DNA of 64,000 bases, from contig NZ_JOKH01000001.1 of NCBI RefSeq assembly GCF_000722635.1, positions 893,303 through 957,302 of the forward strand, in the 5' to 3' direction. This document shows positions 56,835 to 64,000 of this stretch, piece after piece. The translations under genes were made by a program, and so were the position numbers. Origin of the DNA: Endozoicomonas numazuensis. Lineage in GTDB: Bacteria > Pseudomonadota > Gammaproteobacteria > Pseudomonadales > Endozoicomonadaceae. Numbering within the stretch: position 1 is the first letter of the stretch; each line of letters opens with the position of its first letter. The notes beneath the pieces are model-generated. The model saw nothing but the letters and a program-made list of their open reading frames with translations. It was not told the DNA's origin and made no database searches.

Positions 56835-57083
56835 ATTCATCCCCCTGTTACTACTCTGGATATCCGTTTTCCTGAAAATCATACGGGATAATGCTTACTC
56901 TACAGCAGTCAGGAAGCGACAACTAGCATGCCTGTGTAATAAGTTTGTCAGGAGTGAACCCCACCACACTCATTACTGTTTCGCAGATCACAGACATACT
57001 TCAAAACCCGATAAGAAAGCTGTCAGCCGATGGAATGCAGAACAATACATTCCATCGAATTAATCTTGAAAATAGCGCAAGAA

Positions 57084-57167
57084 ATTCAGAGTCGCACATT
57101 CAGAGTCGCACATTCAGAGTCGCACATTCAGAGTCGCACATTCAGAGTCGCACATTCAGAGTCGCAC
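57084..57167. repeat. 14-bp tandem repeat, six copies
   Basis: attcagagtcgcac is repeated six times without gaps or spacers, then goes into a perfect hairpin gtcgcacatt-cat-aatgtgcgac (57161-57183). It lies between mltB and rodA, 64 bp from the rodA stop. It is not a CRISPR because there are no spacers. Confidence 0.95.
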
Positions 57168-57246
57168 ATTCATAATGTGCGACATGATGACTGCTACCGT
57201 TTGAAAAGCTTTCTTTATTGACTTGAAAAGAAAGACTTATCAGTGC

Positions 57247-58395
57247 TTATCGGCTTTGTCCCAGAAATGTTTTATGGGTATGAATCGACATTAATATACC
57301 AAAACCCGCCATCAGGGTAGCCAGTGATGTTCCTCCCCGACTGACCAGAGGCAGAGGCACTCCCACCACCGGCAGAAGGCCGCTGACCATACCGATATTG
57401 ACAAAGATGTAGACAAAAAACGTCAGAGTTATACTACCTGCCAGCAGTCTGCCAAACAGAGTCTGGGCTTTCAGGGTAATAAATAAGCCTCGACCGATGA
57501 TCAGTGCATACAGAACCAGAAGAACCAGACAGCCCATCAAACCAAACTCTTCTGCCAGAACTGCAATAATAAAGTCAGTATGACTTTCCGGCAGAAAGTC
57601 CAGGTGCGACTGAGTCCCCAAAAGCCAGCCCTTTCCGTAAATTCCACCCGAGCCTATGGCAATTTTTGACTGGATGATATTCCAACCCGATCCCCAGGGA
57701 TCACTCTCAGGGTTTAGAAAAGTTAACACCCTCTGCTTCTGATAATTCAGCATAATAAAATGCCAGAACCCCCAGACCGAAGGGACAGCCAGCATGATGG
57801 CAGAGAAAATCAGTCGTTTTCTCAAGCCGGCCAGTAACAACACAAACATGCCTGAAGCACCGATCAAAAGCGAAGTTCCGAGATCAGGCTGCTTAGCAAT
57901 CAGCACTACGGGAATACCAATCATGGCCAGCACGACAACAATATCCTTCAGAGAAGGCGGCAACTGACGTTTGGAGAGATACGTTGCCACGACAATGGGC
58001 ATGATCAGCTTAATGATTTCTGAAGGCTGGAAACGGATAAAGGGCAACTGAATCCAGCGCTGAGCCCCTTTGGAATGCGTTCCCATCACTAACACCGTTA
58101 TAAGGAGAACGACACCACCGACATATATCCAGGGTGACAATCGCATTAACAGACGGGGAGAGAACTGGGCAATGATGATCATTCCGACAAAACCAATAAG
58201 CATATAAATAGCTTGTCGAATGACAATGCTCATATCCTGCCCACTGGCACTGTATAAAACGAACAGACCCGCGCCGCAGACTATGGCCAGAAAACCTATC
58301 AACATAAAGTCAATATGCAAACGTTCTGACCAGTCCGGAGCCCTGTGAAAGCCCTGCCCTTCATCAAGTTGGCGAACAAAATCCTGACCGGTCAT
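57247..58395 (-). CDS. rodA: Rod-shape SEDS glycosyltransferase RodA
   Basis: RodA polymerises peptidoglycan glycan chains during cell elongation, together with PBP2. The 382-residue protein has about ten membrane helices and the SEDS features: KQPDLGTSLLIGASG around the middle, the FLPESHTDFIIAVLAEEFGL loop, and GVPLPLVSRGGTSLATLMAG near the end. Its ATG overlaps the mrdA stop by 4 bp, so the partners are translationally coupled. Confidence 0.97.
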   Translation of the reverse strand: MTGQDFVRQLDEGQGFHRAPDWSERLHIDFMLIGFLAIVCGAGLFVLYSASGQDMSIVIRQAIYMLIGFVGMIIIAQFSPRLLMRLSPWIYVGGVVLLITVLVMGTHSKGAQRWIQLPFIRFQPSEIIKLIMPIVVATYLSKRQLPPSLKDIVVVLAMIGIPVVLIAKQPDLGTSLLIGASGMFVLLLAGLRKRLIFSAIMLAVPSVWGFWHFIMLNYQKQRVLTFLNPESDPWGSGWNIIQSKIAIGSGGIYGKGWLLGTQSHLDFLPESHTDFIIAVLAEEFGLMGCLVLLVLYALIIGRGLFITLKAQTLFGRLLAGSITLTFFVYIFVNIGMVSGLLPVVGVPLPLVSRGGTSLATLMAGFGILMSIHTHKTFLGQSR

Positions 58396-60260
58396 TGGGC
58401 TGCCCCCTTGTTTTTAGCACTGGCTTTTTTCTCCTGCTCAGCTTTTTCCAGCCTGGGCAGAAGGTAAAAGTCCATCAAATCGCGGGCAACATTGGCCGCA
58501 CCGTTATTGTTTTCCAATACTACAGCCACGGCTATCTGAGGGTCCTCAATAGGCGCGAAAGCAACAAAAAGACTGTGATCTCTCTGAAACTCTTTTAACT
58601 TCTCAGCATCATACTCTTCCCCTTGGGGAATACTGACTACCTGCGCGGTACCGGTCTTGCCAGCCATTCGATATTTCAGCCCCCGACCAATTCGCCAGTA
58701 AGCCGTTCCTCGATTGAAGCTGACAACCTTTTCCATGCCATCAATAACAAAATCCCAATCCCGGTCATCCAGTTCTATATCATGCCCCCATGAAGGACTC
58801 TGGTATTCCGGAATATCCTCCTTCACCAAACGAGGCTGGACATGTTTCCCCCGGTTGGCAATGAGAGTGACTGATTCTGCCAACTGTATAGGCGTTGTCA
58901 GCATGTAACCCTGACCAATAATGGCAATAACCGTTTCGCCGGGATACCAGGGCTGGCCATAGGCACCACGCTTCCACTCTCTTGAAGGTAACAGGCCTAC
59001 CCGTTCTTCATGAATATCAATACCGGTCTTGCGCCCCATTCCGAATTGACTGAGGAAGTCATGAAGACGATCAATGCCTATCTTTCCGGCCATGTTATAG
59101 AAGAAAGTATCATTGGAGCGCATGATAGCCTGCTTCATATCTATCCAGCCTTCACCCCGGCGGTTCCAGTTCCGGAAACGGTGGTCACTGCCCGGCAACT
59201 GAAACCAGCCTTTGTCATAGATTTTATCATCCCTTTCTACCACATCATTTGAAAGCAAACCCAATGCTACCAAAGGTTTAATCGTAGAAGCCGGTGGATA
59301 CTCACCCAATGTCGCACGATTATAGAGAGGTCTTTCAATATCGGTATTGAGATCATTAAAGGTGGCGTAATCAATGCCTGTTACAAACAGGTTGGGGTCA
59401 AATGCAGGATTACTGACCATGGCCATCACACCGCCAGTCTTTGGATCCAAAGCCACAACGGAGCCTCTTCTCCCCTTCATGGCCTTGATGGCCGCATTTT
59501 GCAGATCAGTATCGATATAGAGCTGCAGGTCTTTGCCAGGTTTCGGGTTCACCCGATTCAATACCCTGGTTACCCGTCCACGAGCGTTAACTTCAACTTC
59601 CTGATAGCCGGGTTTGCCTATAAGCACCGGCTCATAAAAACGCTCCAGACCGATTTTCCCTATGGTATAGGTTCCAGTATAAAGCGCCGGATCAAGATTC
59701 TTCAATTCCCGATCATTGATACGGCCAACATAACCAATACTATGGGCGAATGAACTGCCCTCGGGGTATTCCCGAACCAGCTCAGCATTAATCTCCACAC
59801 CGGGAAGACGAAACTGGTTTACGGCTATCAGAGCAATTTGCTCATCATTCAGGCGGAATTTAAGGGGAACGGACTCAAAAGGTCGGCGTCGTTTTATTTG
59901 CTGGAGAAAGCGATTTCGCTCGTTCTCGGAAATAGGAATGATCTGGGCAATATCATCGAGCAGTTGATCAAGGTCTTCTACACGCTCTCGGACAATAGCC
60001 AGAGTCTGACTGGAACGATTGGTGGCTAACAAGTTGCCATTACGATCATAGATCAGCCCTCGAACAGGAGGAACTGTCCGCAAAAGCACTCGATTCTCTT
60101 CAGACTGGGTGGCCAACTCATCGTACTTAACCACCTGAAGATAAAAAAGCCTGGAAACCAGTACCATGACCAGAAGGATCATGAAGACCAGTGCCAGCCA
60201 GACCCTAATACTGACAATCCGTTGCTCTGCTCTGTGGTCTTTTAAGGTATTCACCGGCAT
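58392..60260 (-). CDS. mrdA: Penicillin-binding protein 2 (transpeptidase)
   Basis: PBP2 crosslinks the wall during elongation and works with RodA. The 622-residue protein has an N-terminal membrane helix (20-42), a dimerisation domain, and the transpeptidase motifs STIK (YPPASTIKPLVALG), SND (IMRSNDTFFYNMAG) and KTG (RMAGKTGTAQVVSI). A Lys/Ala-rich tail ends the protein. The stop overlaps rodA. The 270 bp before the ATG separate it from rlmH. Confidence 0.97.
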   Translation of the reverse strand: MPVNTLKDHRAEQRIVSIRVWLALVFMILLVMVLVSRLFYLQVVKYDELATQSEENRVLLRTVPPVRGLIYDRNGNLLATNRSSQTLAIVRERVEDLDQLLDDIAQIIPISENERNRFLQQIKRRRPFESVPLKFRLNDEQIALIAVNQFRLPGVEINAELVREYPEGSSFAHSIGYVGRINDRELKNLDPALYTGTYTIGKIGLERFYEPVLIGKPGYQEVEVNARGRVTRVLNRVNPKPGKDLQLYIDTDLQNAAIKAMKGRRGSVVALDPKTGGVMAMVSNPAFDPNLFVTGIDYATFNDLNTDIERPLYNRATLGEYPPASTIKPLVALGLLSNDVVERDDKIYDKGWFQLPGSDHRFRNWNRRGEGWIDMKQAIMRSNDTFFYNMAGKIGIDRLHDFLSQFGMGRKTGIDIHEERVGLLPSREWKRGAYGQPWYPGETVIAIIGQGYMLTTPIQLAESVTLIANRGKHVQPRLVKEDIPEYQSPSWGHDIELDDRDWDFVIDGMEKVVSFNRGTAYWRIGRGLKYRMAGKTGTAQVVSIPQGEEYDAEKLKEFQRDHSLFVAFAPIEDPQIAVAVVLENNNGAANVARDLMDFYLLPRLEKAEQEKKASAKNKGAAQ

Positions 60261-60530
60261 CTGTTTTACCGTGAAAGCATTGCTTTCTTTACTTATTCAA
60301 TTCTTTACCCTGAAAAACCTTTTACCCTCTGAGATAAAGAAATCATTTCAAGGGCTTGCGGCTGTTATTGTAAAAATGCAGCCATCTCAGGGTTATTGCT
60401 ATTCTTCAAGGGTAGAAGCAAGGCCTTTTCAGGTCCTCTTCTGCACTCCAAAGACATTTTTACCACTGCCATAAACTGCCCGCTTCAGGGTGTTGCAAAA
60501 CAGACATCATATGTCGTTCATGGCGATGAT

Positions 60531-60998
60531 CTATTTATGGTAAGGATGATTCTTGAGAATGCTCCAGGCACGATACACCTGTTCAGCAACAACCACCCTG
60601 ACCAGAGGGTGCGGCAACGTCAAGGGTGACAATGACCAGCGAAGATCCGCCTGAGCCATTACACTGGAATGAAGACCTTCAGGGCCTCCAACCATCAGGC
60701 TGACATTACGGCCAGAGTGCATCCACCCTCCCATATTGTCTGCCAGCTTTTCAGTAGACCAGGGTTTCCCCTTGATCTCCATAGTTACCACCCAGTCGCC
60801 CTGCCCTGCGGCAGCCAGCATTTGTCCCGCTTCTTTCTCTTGCAGGCGGTTGACATCCGCGCCCTTGCTGCGCCGATTCAACGGAATCTCAATCAGATCC
60901 AGTTTGAGGTCGGCACCCAAGCGACGGCTGTACTCCTTATAGCCTTCGTCTACCCAGCCTGGCATTTTTGAGCCCACAGAGATCAGACGAACACGCAT
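60531..60998 (-). CDS. rlmH: 23S rRNA (pseudouridine1915-N3)-methyltransferase
   Basis: RlmH methylates pseudouridine 1915 in helix 69 of 23S rRNA. The 155-residue protein is the small SPOUT form: [27 protein letters not shown] at the start (split here only by reading), the SAM knot with SLMVGGPEGLHSSVM, and the typical end YRAWSILKNHPYHK. The start ATG overlaps the rsfS stop (TGATG), so the two genes are coupled. Confidence 0.97.
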   Translation of the reverse strand: MRVRLISVGSKMPGWVDEGYKEYSRRLGADLKLDLIEIPLNRRSKGADVNRLQEKEAGQMLAAAGQGDWVVTMEIKGKPWSTEKLADNMGGWMHSGRNVSLMVGGPEGLHSSVMAQADLRWSLSPLTLPHPLVRVVVAEQVYRAWSILKNHPYHK

Positions 60999-61348
60999 CA
61001 GGATTGCTCAGTTGCCTGCTGTTCCTCACTCGGCTCCCATAGACGCTCCAGGTCATAGAACGCACGGGTAGCTGGCAGCATGACGTGTAGAACCACATCA
61101 CCGATGTCAACCAGAACCCATTCGGACTTCTCCTGGCCTTCCATCCCGAGCGGACGAGCTCCACTCTGTTTGCACTTTTCAATGACATTGTCAGCTACGG
61201 ACTTCACATGACGGTTGGAAGTACCACTAGCGATAATCATGTAGTCAGTCACGCTGGTCAGTTCTGAAACATCCAGACAAGTAATATCGTTGCCTTTCAT
61301 TTCTTCAATCGCGTCAATGACCAATTGTTTCAGTTGTTCAGATTGCAT
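60998..61348 (-). CDS. rsfS: Ribosomal silencing factor RsfS
   Basis: RsfS binds ribosomal protein uL14 and blocks subunit joining in stationary phase. The 116-residue protein has the conserved [20 protein letters not shown] and [20 protein letters not shown] motifs. It is followed by rlmH with a 1-nt stop/start overlap. In most gammaproteobacteria nadD precedes rsfS; here the next gene upstream is proA, with a terminator in the gap. Confidence 0.96.
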   Translation of the reverse strand: MQSEQLKQLVIDAIEEMKGNDITCLDVSELTSVTDYMIIASGTSNRHVKSVADNVIEKCKQSGARPLGMEGQEKSEWVLVDIGDVVLHVMLPATRAFYDLERLWEPSEEQQATEQS

Positions 61349-61374
61349 ATATCTCTTTAGAACTCATAAAAACC

Positions 61375-61405
61375 AAAAGCCTGAACATGAATTGTACAGG
61401 CTTTT
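61375..61405 (-). terminator. Terminator after proA
   Basis: aaaagcctg pairs with caggctttt (9 bp) and is followed on the minus strand by ggttttta. It separates proA from rsfS, so rsfS-rlmH need their own promoter. Confidence 0.8.
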
Positions 61406-61496
61406 GTCATAATTGCTTGCTGATTGAGTACTTATGTACAGAACCAGTGGTTATAGGGTGCGATCATTAATCATCACCAAGGGTGTTGGCAATCCG

Positions 61497-62759
61497 TTAT
61501 TTCCGGATATGACCGTCGCCCAATACTACATATTTCTGGGACGTTAGCCCCTCTAACCCAACAGGGCCACGAGCATGGATCTTATCCGTGGAAATACCAA
61601 TCTCTGCCCCCAGTCCATACTCAAAGCCATCGGCAAAACGGGTGGATGCATTGATCATGACGGAACTGGAATCAACTTCTCTCAGAAAATCCCGACCACG
61701 GGTATAGCTCTCGGTAATAATCGAATCAGTATGGTGAGAACCGTAGCGATTAATATGCCGGATGGCTTCACCCATATCCCCAACGACCTTAATGGACAAC
61801 ACCGGAGCCAGATACTCTGTCTGCCAGTCATCTTCTGTGGCCGCCAAAGCATCCGGGATAAGATCACAGACCTCAGAACAGCCCCTGAGTTCCACACCTA
61901 TTTCCTGATATCGCTGAGCCAGCTCTGGTAACCAGTCCGCAGCAACGGCTCTGTTTACCAGCAAGGTTTCCATAGCATTACAGACACCATAACGGTGCGT
62001 TTTGGCGTTGACGGCAATAGCTACTGCTTTTTCACGGTCAGCCAGGTCATCAATATAAACATGGCAGATACCGTCAAGATGTTTGATCACAGGGACTCTG
62101 GCATCACGGCTGATGCGCTCAATCAGGCCTTTCCCTCCTCTGGGAACAATCACATCAACATACTCTGGTATACTGATCAGGGTTCCCACAGCTTGACGAT
62201 CTGTTGTCTCCACTACCTGTACAGCCGCTTCCGGCAGCCCAATAGCTGCCAACCCCTTCTGGATGCATTGAGCTATAGCCTGATTAGAGGCAATAGACTC
62301 ACTGCCCCCTCGGAGAATCACCGCATTACCTGATTTCAGACAGAGACTGGCAGCTTCGATCGTCACGTTAGGACGAGATTCATAAATAATGCCAATAACC
62401 CCCAGAGGTACTCGCATCTTACCTACTTGAATACCACTGGGAACATATTTGAGATCGTCAATAGTACCCACTGGATCAGGCAGAGAAGCCACCTGATTCA
62501 AATTCTCTATCATGGTATCAATACGTGCGTCAGTCAGTTCAAGTCGATCAAGTAGAGCTGCATCCAACCCACGACTCCGACCGTTTTCCAGGTCTACGGC
62601 GTTAGCTTGACGCAGTGCCGGTCGAGCTGTTTCCAGTTCAGCAGCAATGGCCAACAGTGCCTTGTTTTTCAGCCCTGTATCTGCTTTTGCTACCCATGCG
62701 CTGGCTTCCCGGGCCTTTCTGCCCAGTTCATGCATGTACTCTGTTACCTGTTCAGTCAC
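61497..62759 (-). CDS. proA: Gamma-glutamyl phosphate reductase
   Basis: ProA reduces gamma-glutamyl phosphate to glutamate semialdehyde in proline synthesis. The GTG at 62759 has aaggag 6 nt before it and gives 420 residues, close to E. coli (417); an in-frame GTG six codons further upstream is less likely. The catalytic cysteine is in [15 protein letters not shown], and the NADPH-binding region has [19 protein letters not shown]. The C-terminus ends [16 protein letters not shown]. No proB is adjacent. Confidence 0.96.
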   Translation of the reverse strand: MTEQVTEYMHELGRKAREASAWVAKADTGLKNKALLAIAAELETARPALRQANAVDLENGRSRGLDAALLDRLELTDARIDTMIENLNQVASLPDPVGTIDDLKYVPSGIQVGKMRVPLGVIGIIYESRPNVTIEAASLCLKSGNAVILRGGSESIASNQAIAQCIQKGLAAIGLPEAAVQVVETTDRQAVGTLISIPEYVDVIVPRGGKGLIERISRDARVPVIKHLDGICHVYIDDLADREKAVAIAVNAKTHRYGVCNAMETLLVNRAVAADWLPELAQRYQEIGVELRGCSEVCDLIPDALAATEDDWQTEYLAPVLSIKVVGDMGEAIRHINRYGSHHTDSIITESYTRGRDFLREVDSSSVMINASTRFADGFEYGLGAEIGISTDKIHARGPVGLEGLTSQKYVVLGDGHIRK

Positions 62760-63175
62760 TGCGTGCTCCTTGTTCACCAGCCAGAAAACCAGGAGGTTTT
62801 CTCCCCCTGCTCGACCAGACTTTCTGAATGCTCATAACGGGAAAACATCCCGATCAATGACCTCAGCTTATTCAGCTCCAGCTCATTTCCCCGAGCCGGG
62901 CATTATAACCTGCAGACTGGCTGACAGGAATGATGGTATGCCTGCATTGAGCATTCAGACAGCAAACTTTCTGAACTTTACCCAACAGTGAGAAATAACA
63001 GACAGATCACGACCATTGGTCGACAGACTTCTCTGAAAAAACAATACCAACAGGTGTGATTGAAATGAGGGAAGCAGACTTATTCCTGAACAAGTCTGCC
63101 CGTGAATTTACTAGCGCCCCAAGCGTTATACCCCATACCGGTCACACAGAGCCTGTAGGGTAATTAACACTGGCC
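62760..63175. other. Gap between proA and the histidine kinase gene
   Basis: The stretch of about 416 bp holds the proA promoter region and the 3' side of the kinase gene. ORFs crossing it lack coding character. I see no repeat, RNA gene or clear terminator. Confidence 0.4.
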
Positions 63176-64000
63176 TTAGGCAATAGGCATAGTAAATTCA
63201 AAGATCGTGCCGCCATCAGAATGACGATGGAACGTTAAGCGACCACCATGGGATTGAATAATGGAATGGCAAACCGTCAAACCAATCCCCATTCCATCTG
63301 ACTTGGTGGTATAAAAAGGCGTAAATAACTTTTCTTCGGCATCATCAGCCAGTCCGTAGCCCCTGTCGATTACAGAAACTCTAACGAACTGATCGTCGGC
63401 CTGCTCCGCTTTAACCCAGACACCAATATCCCGGGTGGCCTGATCTCTCATGGCTTCCATACCATTTCGAATCAGGTTCAAAGCGACCTGCTGAATCTGC
63501 ACCGGATCCACTTTCACCTCGGGCAGATCTTCCGGTACCTCAGTATGAATCTCCATACTGTTGTTTCGAGCATCCACTTCAGCCAGTTTGACGGTATCGC
63601 TGATCAGCTTGATTGGGTCCACGCAACCCAGAACATGATCAGGCTTCTTAACAAATGAGCGTATCCGGGCAATGATCTCCCCGGCACGTCGCGCCTGAAT
63701 ATTAATTTTATCCATGGCCTCATAAAGTGAGTCATAGATTTCGTCGTCTTTATGCTCCAGCCTGGCCATCATGCGCTTAGCCACCTGAGCATAATTGGAG
63801 ATAGCGGTGAGCGGTTGATTCACCTCATGGGCAAAGCCTGCAGCCATCTCACCCATAATGCTCAAACGAGACACATGAGTGAGTTTCTCCTTCTGGGTTT
63901 CCAACTCGTCCAACGCCTTCTGTAAAGCGGCCTGTCCGCGTTTTTTACTGGTAATGTCAGTAAAAACGACCACCGCCCCATTAGGCTGCCCCTCTTCCAT
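63176..64000 (-). CDS. Sensor histidine kinase, 3' part (FixL/PAS-type)
   Basis: The window edge cuts the gene; only its C-terminal 275 residues are seen. It starts inside a PAS domain (NGAVVVFTDITSKKRGQAAL), followed by a coiled coil, the HisKA phosphoacceptor helix (MGEMAAGFAHEVNQPLTAIS), an N box (VALNLIRNGMEAMRD), and G boxes (VIDRGYGLADDAEE and GMGIGLTVCHSIIQSHGG). This subfamily, with HEVNQPLTAI, includes FixL and TtrS-like kinases. The ATG at the edge is not the true start. The partner regulator and signal lie outside the window. Confidence 0.88.
   Translation of the reverse strand: MEEGQPNGAVVVFTDITSKKRGQAALQKALDELETQKEKLTHVSRLSIMGEMAAGFAHEVNQPLTAISNYAQVAKRMMARLEHKDDEIYDSLYEAMDKINIQARRAGEIIARIRSFVKKPDHVLGCVDPIKLISDTVKLAEVDARNNSMEIHTEVPEDLPEVKVDPVQIQQVALNLIRNGMEAMRDQATRDIGVWVKAEQADDQFVRVSVIDRGYGLADDAEEKLFTPFYTTKSDGMGIGLTVCHSIIQSHGGRLTFHRHSDGGTIFEFTMPIA

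Noticed and set aside
57084-57167. CRISPR-like array
   Set aside because: The 14-bp units follow each other with no spacers, and no cas gene is present, so it is a simple tandem repeat.

Overview
The window reads as chromosomal DNA of a host-associated marine gammaproteobacterium, most likely Endozoicomonas or a close relative. This is inferred, not proven: core genes have gammaproteobacterial sequence and gene order (lipA-lipB-ybeD, dacA-rlpA-mltB-rodA-mrdA-rlmH-rsfS, lptE-holA). Between them lie eukaryote-like genes typical of animal symbionts: a classical tyrosine phosphatase, a sphingosine-1-phosphate-lyase homologue with a signal peptide, and large unrecognised proteins with nuclear-import-like, PPxY and CaaX motifs. 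No tRNA, rRNA or CRISPR array was seen.

Layout. 1-2450: palindromic mobile repeats, a decapitated TPR-like gene, an unknown gene and the tyrosine phosphatase. 2.5-8.7 kb: an FMN riboswitch with ribB, a TetR regulator, a VOC protein, an AEC carrier, a start-less ferredoxin fragment, a 3-methyladenine glycosylase and a class V aminotransferase. 8.7-17.4 kb: the accessory hot spot. A VWA-domain gene whose 3' half ends in the prenylation-type tail CPCVIL is split by about 1.4 kb carrying a frameshifted glycine-zipper toxin-like gene and its putative membrane immunity partner. Next to it stand two large divergent effector-like genes whose 5' ends overlap. 17.5-37.2 kb: catalase, a CstA-type transporter, Fpr with a LysR regulator, efflux systems, aspartoacylase, the S1P-lyase homologue, lptE-holA, lipoproteins and transporters. 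37.2-40.4 kb: a small island with a serine-recombinase remnant and an RloC/PrrC-like AAA ATPase, probably phage defence. 40.5-50.9 kb: ilvD, a DUF3581 gene, a beta-amino-acid catabolic operon (aminotransferase, MmsA, sodium symporter), photolyase and a DUF523/DUF1722 protein. 51.2-64 kb: lipoate synthesis and the cell-wall elongation cluster, rlmH, rsfS, proA and the 3' part of a FixL-like histidine kinase gene.

How it fits together. The housekeeping clusters (lipoate cofactor, peptidoglycan elongation, LPS assembly) are intact, but nadD is absent from both places it usually occupies. The accessory genes point to three activities: manipulation of a eukaryotic host (phosphatase, S1P lyase, putative cysteine protease, nuclear-type protein, prenylated VWA protein), competition with other bacteria (toxin/immunity pair) and phage defence. 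Several short repeat families mark the edges of these regions and probably drove their rearrangement.
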